Notes under the pieces: generated by a model
Databases searched by the model: none
Told to the model about the DNA's origin: nothing
Seen by the model: the letters and a program-made list of their open reading frames with translations, nothing else
DNA from: an uncultured Acetobacteraceae bacterium
GTDB taxonomy: Bacteria; Pseudomonadota; Alphaproteobacteria; Acetobacterales; Acetobacteraceae
Reading direction: 5' to 3'
NCBI GenBank assembly: GCA_903907955.1
Contig: CAIVPZ010000140.1
Span: forward strand, 31,646 to 95,645
DNA length: 64,000 nt
Position numbers and translations under genes: made by a program
Shown: positions 41,599-51,177 of the stretch, piece after piece
Numbering within the stretch: position 1 is the first letter of the stretch
Layout of the letters: every line of letters begins with the position of its first letter

Positions 41599-44500
41599 CT
41601 AGGGTTCCAGGCGAATTTGAAGCTCGGCGAGGTCTTCGGCCGCTATGTCCGTTCCCAACAAGCTGTGGAGATATTCCAACAGGTCCTCTTGGCGTGGCTG
41701 TCCAAACGCGAGCCGATAGACCGTCAGGCTGCGTTTCAGCCATTCGAGACGGCGGATCTCGCGGCTGAAGGGCAGCATGGGAACGCGACGCTCCACTTTC
41801 ACCGGGCCTTCGTAAATCCAGTAGGGAATGAGATCGGTATCGACGTCAGTTTGCGCTCGTGCGGCATCGAACATTGTCTTCCAGGGATCCTCCGAAGCCG
41901 AGGCGTGGCCGCGCACGACATCGATTTGCCGATGTGCCAGGTTTAGTCGGATCGCATGGCCCTTAAAGCGGTGCACGCGACCTTCCCGTTGCTCCAGATC
42001 GACCGGATTGCCGGGCAAATTCCAGTGATAGACGCGGTAGCAATAGGGGTGGAAGTCGAGCCCCTCCTGTCCGATCGACGTTGTGGCGAGTACGAACGGC
42101 CGGAAGGGTGAATTGAAGGCGTCACGAACGCTTCCCAAGCGAGCGGCCCCACCTTCTTCATCTTTGTAGTCAGCAAGCCGCATGGCGAAGCGGCCCCGCA
42201 TCTGGAATTTGTTGATGACGAGTGCATCCCCATCGATCGTGGGGTCCTCGACGTCGATTTGCGAAGGGCGGATCGACAACGCATCGGCAATGGCCTTGCT
42301 GACACCAGCAACGCGGTCGGCTGACGAACTCGCGCCCAAACCCTCGGCGTCTACGAGATAATGGACATACTCATCGAGGGCGGCCTGCAGATTGTGTTCT
42401 GCGCCGAAGGTCAGGACGCGGCGCCAGTATCGATCATCGTCGTCCTTGCGCAGAAGCGCGACAGCGTCGTGCTGGTTGAACAGCGTACGAAAGCCCCAGG
42501 CGACCTGGTTCGCCGCCTTGAGCATCCGGGCATCGTCCCACTCCAAATCTGGCGCGATGCGGCGCAGTGCGCGCAGCGCGCATACTGCAGGACTACCCAG
42601 GGCGACATCGACGAGTAGGTCGATGATGGAGTCACCGACCGGGCCGAGATCACGCCCGGCCGTCGCCGAACTGAGTTCCGCGACGTGTTCCTTGAAGCCT
42701 TCCTCATGACCGAGAGCGGCCAATCCACTGGGCGAGGCAAGCCACGCCGTCGACTTCGCGCCCGCCATCGCGTCGATGACGGCTGGCGCGGCCCATTCCC
42801 AGTCACGCCCGCCTGCGGTGTCGACGACGCTATGCCCCAGCGCCTCTACGCTGTCCCGGAGCCGTTCAGCCACAGCCTTGCGCATGTCGTCGACGGATAG
42901 CGTCAGTGGATTTTCCGCGAAGATCGCCAAAGGATCGCCAAGGCGAGCGAGCGTAGGCGACGGATAAATCAGGTGCATGGCGCGCATGGCCACCAACCGC
43001 CCCTGATCCTGCCTGAACTGGAGCGGTCGCGGACGCACGGTGTCGAAGTAGTGTCTGCCTGCATCGCCCGCGCCCATTCGGCGTTCGGCCTCATAAGAGA
43101 GAATAGCGGCGATCGCGTCAGGGACCATCGACCAGGACGAGAAGATCAGCGCCTTGGTCAGCGGTGGATTCTGCCGCGCGGGTCCGTAGTAGGGCAATGA
43201 CGGCGGGATCCAGAGGTTCTGATCGAGTCCTTCGCTAAATATGTCGTCAACGACGCCGCGCATCCGGCCGTTTGCCGGATCGAGCGGCTCATAGGCATCG
43301 AGACGCTCGTGATCCAGCATGGCGGGTTTGGCGCGGATCAGCGCCGCCCGCAGGTTGGGGGGCGGCCGGTCAAGCTTCTCTTTCAAAAGGCGCTTTAGCG
43401 CGTAGTCCCGCATGAAGTTCAGCAGATACGGCGCGGACTTCCAGTATTCGGTGATTTCTGGCGCATCCAACGCGCGCGCGACGCCGGAAACGGATGCCGC
43501 CTGCTGCAGGTCCGAAGGCTGCACGGTGATCGACATCGGCGGCTCACCGACCATGGAGTCGCGATCGACGGTGCTGGCCACTCGTTCAGTGCGAGCCATT
43601 ACCTTGCGCAGGTGTCGTTCGATGCCGCGCCGCGCTTCAATTGCGGCGGGGCGGGCTTCCGGAAGGTCGTGGAGAAAACCGCGGAACTGCCGCATCTCGC
43701 ATTCCAGCGTCGCGGCGATCTGCGGGCCGTTCTTCCTTCCATAAAGAAATGACAGCGTTTCGAGAAAGTCCCGGTAGTGTTCACCGTCATCGGGCTCGTC
43801 CCCGGACAACGTCAGCATACGGTAAGGAGTTGCGGACAGTAGCAGGGTTCTTGCGGAGTGGCCGTTTTGGTCGGAATAGTCGAAAAGCTCGCGCGCCAGT
43901 ATTGCTGCGTCGGTTTCACCATGCAGCAGATCCCGAAATCTTTGGAATTCGTCCATAATGATCAGGTCGGGTTTTAGAGCGTCGACGCAGGCGTGAGACA
44001 GTTTTCCCCGAAGTTTGCCAATCAGCTTATTGCGGCGTTGCGCCAGTTCGATCGGGTAACTCTCCCTGCGGCGAGGGAAGAGATCGCATACAGACTCAAG
44101 CTCTTCGAACAGGCTGGCATCGCCCTCGACGTCGCGGCGGAAGCGATCGATGATTCGATGATCGATACCTTCCAGTGTCAGATCATCGACGGCTTGGTTC
44201 CAACCATCCACCCCAGCGGTGACCTGAAGCAGGTTGTGCAAGCCCCTTGGTCGCGAAACGCATCCCTCGAGCATACGCAGAAGCAGGGCGCGTTCTCGGG
44301 TGACGCCTGTGGTCGACCGTAGGTCGAAAGTGGTTCCGGGCGTCAGACTGATAAAGTTTACCTTGTTTGCGTCGAGCCCCTGATCGCCCCGGACCTGTAA
44401 CGGGATCAGTGTCATGCGTGTTGGCAAAGCCAGTTCACGTCGATTGAGCACATTGAGGCGATTGATATTCTGCGCTGCGATCGCCTGGTTGGAGCAAATG

Positions 44501-44727
44501 TAGAGGATGTCGATCCGTTCTGTTTTGTCCCAGAGTTTCTCAATTGTCCGCGCGATCACACCGCGGGCGACCATCGTCTTGCCAAGACCGACCTCGTCGG
44601 CGACCAGGAACTGACGCACGGGATCCTGGTCCCCGTAGAGCCGATCAAACACGTAGTCGACGGTGCGGCGCTGAAACGCCTTGAGCGGCGCCAGAGCGGC
44701 GGCTGCTTCGAAGCGTTTATCCGACAT
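41599..44727 (-). CDS. SNF2-like SF2 helicase, last gene of the minus-strand defence operon
   Basis: 1042 residues from ATG 44727 (MSDKRFEAAAALAPLKAFQR). Helicase motifs: Q-like LKAFQRRTVDYVF, Walker A LVADEVGLGKTMVARG (about 42-57), Walker B LIIMDEFQRFRDL (about 260), motif III LLLSATPYRML, motif V LATTSIGQEGLDFH and motif VI DLEQREGRVHRF. This is the Swi2/Snf2-RapA-like layout with a large helical insert (about residues 540-830). It overlaps the PLD gene by 11 bases. Likely role: ATP-driven DNA translocation or remodelling that feeds the nucleases encoded upstream. The trio helicase, PLD and DUF6361 looks like a conserved subunit set. Confidence 0.88.
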   Translation of the reverse strand: MSDKRFEAAAALAPLKAFQRRTVDYVFDRLYGDQDPVRQFLVADEVGLGKTMVARGVIARTIEKLWDKTERIDILYICSNQAIAAQNINRLNVLNRRELALPTRMTLIPLQVRGDQGLDANKVNFISLTPGTTFDLRSTTGVTRERALLLRMLEGCVSRPRGLHNLLQVTAGVDGWNQAVDDLTLEGIDHRIIDRFRRDVEGDASLFEELESVCDLFPRRRESYPIELAQRRNKLIGKLRGKLSHACVDALKPDLIIMDEFQRFRDLLHGETDAAILARELFDYSDQNGHSARTLLLSATPYRMLTLSGDEPDDGEHYRDFLETLSFLYGRKNGPQIAATLECEMRQFRGFLHDLPEARPAAIEARRGIERHLRKVMARTERVASTVDRDSMVGEPPMSITVQPSDLQQAASVSGVARALDAPEITEYWKSAPYLLNFMRDYALKRLLKEKLDRPPPNLRAALIRAKPAMLDHERLDAYEPLDPANGRMRGVVDDIFSEGLDQNLWIPPSLPYYGPARQNPPLTKALIFSSWSMVPDAIAAILSYEAERRMGAGDAGRHYFDTVRPRPLQFRQDQGRLVAMRAMHLIYPSPTLARLGDPLAIFAENPLTLSVDDMRKAVAERLRDSVEALGHSVVDTAGGRDWEWAAPAVIDAMAGAKSTAWLASPSGLAALGHEEGFKEHVAELSSATAGRDLGPVGDSIIDLLVDVALGSPAVCALRALRRIAPDLEWDDARMLKAANQVAWGFRTLFNQHDAVALLRKDDDDRYWRRVLTFGAEHNLQAALDEYVHYLVDAEGLGASSSADRVAGVSKAIADALSIRPSQIDVEDPTIDGDALVINKFQMRGRFAMRLADYKDEEGGAARLGSVRDAFNSPFRPFVLATTSIGQEGLDFHPYCYRVYHWNLPGNPVDLEQREGRVHRFKGHAIRLNLAHRQIDVVRGHASASEDPWKTMFDAARAQTDVDTDLIPYWIYEGPVKVERRVPMLPFSREIRRLEWLKRSLTVYRLAFGQPRQEDLLEYLHSLLGTDIAAEDLAELQIRLEP

Positions 44728-46573
44728 GGTCAGCTCCCTGGTCTTGGAGCGCGATACGGAACGCATCCCACAGGGTGCGGAAATCATCCGGGATGGGATC
44801 TGGGCCTGCGTCGCTGCCCGACTCCAGCCGCGAAATGAGACGTTCGATCGCATGGAGCCGTTCGCCTCCATGACAGAGCGCGCGGACCATATCTTCGAGC
44901 AGCGGAGCGTCATCGGCCGACACGGCCCATGCGGTCTGTCCTGGCCCCTCATGCGCCGCGAGCGCCGCGCCGAACGGGTCGCCGAGTTCGGACAATAGCA
45001 GCCTCAGATAGCGGAAGAACGCGTCCCGACTGTCGATGATCCAGCGAAGTATGGCGGCATGCCGCTCAGCCGGGAGGCCTTCCATGATCAGGCTAGTGCT
45101 GAATAAGGCGGAAGCCTTCTCGCTTTCATCTGTCAGGCGGAAGGCAAGAAAGCGGGTGAGATCGACCATCGGCATGGCGCCCAGATCGACTGCTTCCCCC
45201 ATACGCAGTGCGGCCAAGACGTCGCGAGCATGCCCGTCGCCGCGCGTAATCGGCCAGGCGCTCAAAGCACCGATACCCTTGAGTGGCAGAGGTCCGGATG
45301 GTGTCAGCCAGACGCGCCACGGTTTCTCTTCGGGATCGTCGCTTTCGGTCCGTTCGCAGCGCAGTCGCAGCGCGCCACGGCATAGCGCCCGCCGTGCCTC
45401 GTCGAGGCGCGCCTCGGCCGTGGTCAGTTCGGGGTCGATCGGGTCCAACTCGGTGGCGACGAAAGCTCGCGTCAGGCGGCCGAAACCTTTCTCCCCCATG
45501 ATTTGCTCAACGCTGCCAACCTTGGAGCGTTTGCCACGGAGTGAGGCGAACAGCTCGACATTGTTTCCAGAGAGCAGCGCCGGCCGTGTCGCATTGCCGG
45601 AACCGATGGTGACGAGGGTGTCCCAACCGATCTCTGAGATGAAGGCTTTTGCGTGAAGGCCTTGGAGAGCGCTCGCGGCAACTTCTTCGCCGTCTTCGCT
45701 CGCTGCCATTTCGTCAAGAACGGAGACCCGTTCGAACGCGCCGAGCGTCTTGCTCTCGACGCAGGCCAGCTGGTCAGGTCGACTGATGATGATAGGTTTT
45801 TCCGCCGTCGGCAGAGCAGCCAAGAAGTTCAGGGCGTCGGTATCGCAGAATGGCGAAATCACGCCCAGCCGCGCGCACTCGGTCGGCTGCCAAACCTTGC
45901 CGCCGAATCCGTTGACCGCGAAGGACACCTCGTCGAACCGCTCGGGCATTGTCCATTGTGCCCGCCGTACGTCCTCGGCGATCTCCTTGGTCAGGGTGCG
46001 CGCCTCGTCGGTGATCCCTGACACCGCCAGGTCCGGCAAACGCGTCAGCAGATCAAACAGGGCGCGGTTATTTGTATCGGGTCGCCGAGTGAGTTCGCCA
46101 TCAAGGCGGAGCGAGATATCCCATGAGCGGTCACGGGTAAGATTGCGCGACAAAACCAGCAGGCGAAGCAGGACCGGGTCTTGAGCCAGGGTCGGCCTAT
46201 ATCGCAACGCCCACATTTTGGGATGGAAGGCGCCATCGCGAGGGGCTGCGACTTCGACGATGATCCGCTCAAGGAGTGAGCAGAGCCGTGAGTGCGGTCG
46301 AGTCTGCGCGTGAATATGGCCTGCATCGGTGAAGACGACGAGCCGTCCGGCGATCCGTTCAGCGCCCTCGAGCAGGGCCAAGGGATGGGAGAGGATGTCG
46401 TCGCGGTTTTCAGCGGCGAACAACGCCAGGCTAACCGGGGCGGCAAGCGCGGTCTCGAAGTCGAGGGAGAAGGTTGTGGCGACTGCCGCGTCGAAGACGT
46501 AGCCCGGCGGCGGCTGAAGACTGTCGCCGTACAGCACGCGCGTCTCGGGATCGAGCGTGGTCCTATTGAGCAT
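44717..46573 (-). CDS. Phospholipase D-family nuclease-like protein
   Basis: 618 residues from ATG 46573 (MLNRTTLDPETRVLYGDSLQ). Two HKD-type half sites are visible: GAFHPKMWALRY (about 113-124) with HxK, and GLHAKAFISE followed by VTIGSGNATRPAL (about 302-325), also HxK plus GS-N. PLD-fold proteins in defence systems act as phosphodiesterase nucleases, and that is the likely role here. It overlaps DUF6361 by 11 bases upstream and the helicase by 11 bases downstream. C-terminal residues 330-618 are helical and unassigned. Confidence 0.85.
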   Translation of the reverse strand: MLNRTTLDPETRVLYGDSLQPPPGYVFDAAVATTFSLDFETALAAPVSLALFAAENRDDILSHPLALLEGAERIAGRLVVFTDAGHIHAQTRPHSRLCSLLERIIVEVAAPRDGAFHPKMWALRYRPTLAQDPVLLRLLVLSRNLTRDRSWDISLRLDGELTRRPDTNNRALFDLLTRLPDLAVSGITDEARTLTKEIAEDVRRAQWTMPERFDEVSFAVNGFGGKVWQPTECARLGVISPFCDTDALNFLAALPTAEKPIIISRPDQLACVESKTLGAFERVSVLDEMAASEDGEEVAASALQGLHAKAFISEIGWDTLVTIGSGNATRPALLSGNNVELFASLRGKRSKVGSVEQIMGEKGFGRLTRAFVATELDPIDPELTTAEARLDEARRALCRGALRLRCERTESDDPEEKPWRVWLTPSGPLPLKGIGALSAWPITRGDGHARDVLAALRMGEAVDLGAMPMVDLTRFLAFRLTDESEKASALFSTSLIMEGLPAERHAAILRWIIDSRDAFFRYLRLLLSELGDPFGAALAAHEGPGQTAWAVSADDAPLLEDMVRALCHGGERLHAIERLISRLESGSDAGPDPIPDDFRTLWDAFRIALQDQGADHVG

Positions 46574-47747
46574 TTGCGAGGTCCCGCAGGTGTGCCTTCG
46601 CCTGCGCCCAGCGGAAGGACAGCCGTTCGGTCCCCGATGCCCCTGTCCAGCGATCTCGGACCGCCCTGTTCGCAAAGCGAGATTGACTCGTTTTCAGCCG
46701 CCGCTCGCGGTCCTGCACCAGTTGCGCCGCCTGGGTCTGGATGCCGTCGGTGATCGATCCGTCGCGAACCAACATCAGCCATTCGGCGACAAAGCGCTTG
46801 GCGGCCGGCCGAATGCTGTGGGCGGGATGATCGACGGACTGCCAAAAGGCGTCGAGCGACCAGGCGCGGATCGCCGGCATGTCCAGCTCGTCGCGCCACT
46901 CCTGCAAGCGAGCCTTGTAGTCCTCTATCCAGGCGGGCTGCTCACGCAGTTCGCTGAGCAACAGGTTGTAGAGGAGTGATGCGCCGTGCATCACGCTCGA
47001 AAACACTTCTCCGTGGCTGACGAGCGTGCGCATCTCCTCAGGAAAATGGGCGAGGTTTGGGTGCTCCCAAATAAAGCGGCAGTCGGCGGGGGAGCCGGCT
47101 CTGCGGGCCAACGTCGCCAATAGGCTATGAGGTTGGTGCAAGACGAGTCGGTCGATGATGAACTGCGCCTCGTCAGGGCTTAGGCGGAAGGTTGCCGCCT
47201 CAAGCAGATTCTTGGGTCGGGGCGGCAGCGACGGCGTCCAGATTTGCAAGGCCTGCGCCTCCGAGGCGGAGTCATCGCTCTCACGGACCCGAGGGCGACC
47301 GCGTTGGAGGTGGCGCATCGACGAAAACAAATTGTCGGTCGAGCCTGGGAACAAGCGAATTCCCCAGGAGCCCAGTCCGGCCCAATAGACAGAACTGGGA
47401 AGACGTTGCAGATCGGCGCCGGCGTCACGCCCGATGATCCCGTTTGACTCGCCGCCGGCCTTGAGAGCGTTGGCAAGGCGATTCTCGAGGGCGCGGGCTT
47501 CGGCCGCAAGCTGGTCAGCGCCGCTGCTCGAACTCTCCAAAATCTGGAACAGCCATGGAATGAACAGCATATAGCGCAGCCGCGTCTGGATTGTGCTGGT
47601 ACCCGGAAAGAGGTGATCGGCAATGGAATCACGGATGCCGCCCAAGCCGAGTTCGTCACGGCTCTCCCTTTCCTGGAACAGCGCCATGATCCGCTGCGCA
47701 CGCTGGCGCTCGGCTTCATCGAAATCAATCCAGGCTAATGGTGACAC
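46563..47747 (-). CDS. DUF6361 family protein
   Basis: 394 residues. The start SPLAWIDFDEAERQRAQRIM followed by RDELGLGGIRDSIADHLFPG and TSTIQTRLRYMLFIPWLF is the DUF6361 signature. The rest is helical, with YWAGLGSWGIRLFPGS and HGASLLYNLLLSELRE. No catalytic residues can be named. It always seems to travel with PLD and helicase genes in such clusters, so I infer it is a structural or specificity subunit. It begins 22 bp after the AddA-like stop and overlaps the PLD gene. Confidence 0.85.
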   Translation of the reverse strand: MSPLAWIDFDEAERQRAQRIMALFQERESRDELGLGGIRDSIADHLFPGTSTIQTRLRYMLFIPWLFQILESSSSGADQLAAEARALENRLANALKAGGESNGIIGRDAGADLQRLPSSVYWAGLGSWGIRLFPGSTDNLFSSMRHLQRGRPRVRESDDSASEAQALQIWTPSLPPRPKNLLEAATFRLSPDEAQFIIDRLVLHQPHSLLATLARRAGSPADCRFIWEHPNLAHFPEEMRTLVSHGEVFSSVMHGASLLYNLLLSELREQPAWIEDYKARLQEWRDELDMPAIRAWSLDAFWQSVDHPAHSIRPAAKRFVAEWLMLVRDGSITDGIQTQAAQLVQDRERRLKTSQSRFANRAVRDRWTGASGTERLSFRWAQAKAHLRDLANAQ

Positions 47748-47769
47748 GCGCCGTTCTCCGTTCGCGTTT

Positions 47770-50700
47770 CTAGGCGGCGCTGGCCGCAGAGACTGGAGAG
47801 GGCGAAACCGGCAGTACCAAACCCGAGGTCACCAGCACGATCAGCCCGCGTTCGGTGCCGGTCATATCCAGATAGTTCCGCACCTGTGCGCGGTAGTGCT
47901 CGATCGTTTCGGGGCTGGGCTGGACATCGCTTTTCCAGTCGATGACGACCTTTGGCTTGCCATCCTCACCAAAGCTTGTCGCGTCGGTGATGCCGGCCGT
48001 CGCCTGTTCCAGATTGTCGGCGAACAGAGAGGCATAGACCGGAAACTCCGGCGCGAGGGTTGGACGAAGCCGAACGATGTCCGGCAGGGCCAGAGTGCGT
48101 GTGACGCACTCCGCGAGTTCGACTGGCGTGAGACCCTTGGCGGGGTCATCGACGACGGGCTTTCCGATCGCAACGATGAGGGCGCGCGCTCGCTCAGTTA
48201 AAGCCGTCGCGGTGTCGCCGGTTTCGCCGGTCAGCACTTCCTCGAGGAGCTTGTGGAGGATGAGGCCGCGTTCACGCCCACCCTGGATCGCGTCCGGGAC
48301 TTCGGCGCTGCTCGGCTGATCAGAATCGCTCGACGCCCACACCTCCACCACTTCGGGCTGGAGCAGAAGTCCCGTGCTGTTTTCGTCACGGCTGGGGGCC
48401 AACCAAAGCAGGCGGCGGTGACGATCGGCGATCGCGGCAGCTTCTTCGGCAAATTTCTCGCGGGTCTGAAGATTAGGTTTAACCGCATCCGCTGCGCCCA
48501 TGTCGGCCGGGAGGTGCGTAAGATCTAGCGCTGGCAGATCAGCGATCGACAGATCCAAAAGTGAGATCCAGGCTGACTTCGACGGCGCGACGTCGAGCCG
48601 TGGCAGGACCAGCAGCTCGCGCGCCCTGGTGGCGGCGACATACCAGAGCCGGATCCGCTCGCGGTCGAGCTCGGCCTTCTCGGCATCGCGGGCTTCGTCA
48701 TATCCAACTGGATGAACGCCGAAAACGGGGCAATAGAAGATGTCGTTGTCACGGTCGGTGACCGCGCTTTCCGGCGCCATGATCCCCGTCATCGTGTTCA
48801 CCGGCACGACGATCGGCCATTCCAAGCCCTTGGCGGCGTGCATGGTGTAGAGTGCAACGGCTTCTTCCTGGGCGTCGGGTCGACCTTCGACCGCGCGCGA
48901 CTCATCGGTCCACGCGGCTGTGATTGTCTCTGCGAAATCGCGTAGGCCACGCACCGCATAGGCCGTCGTCAGGCTCAGATAGAGATCGACATTGGCCAGC
49001 GCGCGCTCAGCCTGCCCACGATGACGTTCCAGCAGGATCGGGCGCACCCGCATCACGTCGACCGCTTGAGACAATAGATCGTGGGGCGTGGTGCTGTTCG
49101 TCCGACGATAAAGCGTTTGCAGCTTCTCGATGGTCGCCCGTGCCAGCGGGTTTGCAATGCCGCTGGCATCCACACCAAGATCGAGTCGGGGCAGCATGTC
49201 TGGATAGTCTTCCGAACGCGGCAGCGCCCAGATGATGTCGAGCAACTCCTCCTCTGTCAGTCCGACGAGCGGACCGCGCAGCAGCGCCCCAAAGGCAAGA
49301 GTGTCGCGGCGGTCGGCCAGCACACGGGTCAGAGCGATGAGGTCTTGGATCTCCTGACGGCGAAAGAGGCCCTTGCCCGCCTGTGTCGCGACCGGGATGC
49401 CGCGACGTTCGAGCGCCTCTTCATAGCGCCACAGATCGCTACCTGTGGGCGCGAGAAGAGCAATGTCGCCCGGCCGGCAGATGCGGCTGACACCGCTGCG
49501 GCGATCAATGATCATTTCGCTGCCGATCAGCCGGACGCACATTTCGGCGACGGCGTCGGCTTCAGCGTCGCGCTGCTGTTCGGCTGTGGCCTTGCCGTTC
49601 TCGTCGGCGACGGTGACGTCGAGGGCGGCGACGCACAGCGCCTCGCCACGATCAGCATGGAACGGATCGAGCGCCGTGAAGCCAGGTTGCCCGTCGCTCG
49701 AGAGCAAGGCTTCAAAACGCTCGTTCACATAAGTGAGAATGGGCGCACAGGAGCGGAAGTTGGTTGAGATCGACAGGACGCTGTCTGGATCCTGCGCGAG
49801 AAACGCATCACGCGCTCGCACATAGGCGCTGACGTCGGCTCCGCGGAACCGATAGATCGCCTGCTTGGGGTCGCCGACCAGGAACAGCGCGCCAGGGCGG
49901 ATGCGGAAAGCGGTCCAGTCGCCCGTCGCACCTTCAGCCGGTGGCTCGCCGCACAGGCGCCAGAAGATTTCCGTCTGAAGCGGATCAGTATCCTGGAACT
50001 CATCCACAAGGACATGGGCGAAGCGGCCCGCGAGGGAGCGACGAACGTCGTCATGGTCACGCAAAAGGCCGCGGGCGGCAAAGATCAGGTCGTCGAAATC
50101 GAGCAAGGCGGCTGAGCGCTTGTGGTCACGGAAGCGCTGTAGAACTGGCTGCACCTGGACGATCACGTCAGACAACACACGGCTGGCGATATTTTGGACC
50201 ATATGCCTCCAAGCTTCGCAGCACGTGGCGTAGTGGCCTTCGGCCGCTGTGTTGAGGCGCTCGCCGTCCGCCTTGGCCAAGCCTTCTCGCTTGGCCGCTT
50301 CGGCCCATTTGCCTTTTTTCTTATATGCGGAAAACGTACCGCTCTTGGTGCAAAGGTCACGGTGTGGCCGTGACATCAATAAGCGGACCAAACCCGCAGG
50401 GGTCTCCGCGGTCGGGCCAGCGTCAATCTCCCGCGACATTTCCGAGAAGCGTTGGACGATTGCGACCGTCTCTGGCTCGACCGCCGGCGCCGTGCGGATG
50501 AACGCGGCGAACGCGTCGGCAGCGTCGCGGAAAGCCTGAAGGTGGAGCGCCAGCGGCGATATTGGCTGGGCCGATACTGTGCGCCGGCGGCGCAGGTTCG
50601 CGACAATTTTATGGATCAGTCCGACAGTTTCGCCGGGATCCTGAAGAACCATTTCAGCGATGATCCCGCCTTCACCTCCCGACAGTTGTTCGCGCAGCCA

Positions 50701-51177
50701 GGTGTCCACAATCTCGACAAAGGCGAGGTCAGCCTGGTTGCGATCCATCACGCTCGCACCCGGATCAATATCGGCCTCGACCGGATAGGGCTTGATCAGG
50801 CGCTGGCAGAAGCCGTGGATGGTCGAACAGGTGATCTCGTCGATCGAGGCGCTCGCCGCCAAGAGATGCGCTTGCTGAACCTCTGACAGGCCGGCAGGCA
50901 GCGCGACGCGCAGCTCCGGCGCGATATGTCCAGCTGCGAGGTCGCCGACGAAGTCGCGAACGCGGATCAGCAGCTCGCTGGCCGCCAATTCGGTGAACGT
51001 CACCGCCGCGATGGATTTCGGGGCGATGCCCTCGGCCAACATCACCGCGATGCGACCCGCCATGACGGCGGTCTTGCCGGAGCCGGCGCCTGCTTCGACC
51101 AGGATTGAGCGATCATGCACGTTGATCGCGTCGCGTCGGGCTGCATCATCTCTGAGCGCTTTGGTCGCGTCGGTCAT
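47770..51177 (-). CDS. AddA-like UvrD helicase-nuclease
   Basis: 1135 residues from ATG 51177 (MTDATKALRDDAARRDAINV). SF1A helicase: VEAGAGSGKTAVMAGRIA (about 28-45), AVTFTELAASELLIRV, HVLVDEFQDTDPLQTEIFWR, LVGDPKQAIYRFRGAD, and YTMHAAKGLEWPIVVPV. The C-terminal RecB-type PD-(D/E)xK nuclease has GKPKVVIDWKSD (about 1075-1085) and HYRAQVRNYLD. This is the AddA/RecB architecture. The TGATG junction with the AddB-like gene gives a 1-base overlap. Chromosomal AddA is about the same length; a second copy on a mobile element inside a defence-type operon suggests DNA degradation in immunity rather than housekeeping repair. Confidence 0.9.
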   Translation of the reverse strand: MTDATKALRDDAARRDAINVHDRSILVEAGAGSGKTAVMAGRIAVMLAEGIAPKSIAAVTFTELAASELLIRVRDFVGDLAAGHIAPELRVALPAGLSEVQQAHLLAASASIDEITCSTIHGFCQRLIKPYPVEADIDPGASVMDRNQADLAFVEIVDTWLREQLSGGEGGIIAEMVLQDPGETVGLIHKIVANLRRRRTVSAQPISPLALHLQAFRDAADAFAAFIRTAPAVEPETVAIVQRFSEMSREIDAGPTAETPAGLVRLLMSRPHRDLCTKSGTFSAYKKKGKWAEAAKREGLAKADGERLNTAAEGHYATCCEAWRHMVQNIASRVLSDVIVQVQPVLQRFRDHKRSAALLDFDDLIFAARGLLRDHDDVRRSLAGRFAHVLVDEFQDTDPLQTEIFWRLCGEPPAEGATGDWTAFRIRPGALFLVGDPKQAIYRFRGADVSAYVRARDAFLAQDPDSVLSISTNFRSCAPILTYVNERFEALLSSDGQPGFTALDPFHADRGEALCVAALDVTVADENGKATAEQQRDAEADAVAEMCVRLIGSEMIIDRRSGVSRICRPGDIALLAPTGSDLWRYEEALERRGIPVATQAGKGLFRRQEIQDLIALTRVLADRRDTLAFGALLRGPLVGLTEEELLDIIWALPRSEDYPDMLPRLDLGVDASGIANPLARATIEKLQTLYRRTNSTTPHDLLSQAVDVMRVRPILLERHRGQAERALANVDLYLSLTTAYAVRGLRDFAETITAAWTDESRAVEGRPDAQEEAVALYTMHAAKGLEWPIVVPVNTMTGIMAPESAVTDRDNDIFYCPVFGVHPVGYDEARDAEKAELDRERIRLWYVAATRARELLVLPRLDVAPSKSAWISLLDLSIADLPALDLTHLPADMGAADAVKPNLQTREKFAEEAAAIADRHRRLLWLAPSRDENSTGLLLQPEVVEVWASSDSDQPSSAEVPDAIQGGRERGLILHKLLEEVLTGETGDTATALTERARALIVAIGKPVVDDPAKGLTPVELAECVTRTLALPDIVRLRPTLAPEFPVYASLFADNLEQATAGITDATSFGEDGKPKVVIDWKSDVQPSPETIEHYRAQVRNYLDMTGTERGLIVLVTSGLVLPVSPSPVSAASAA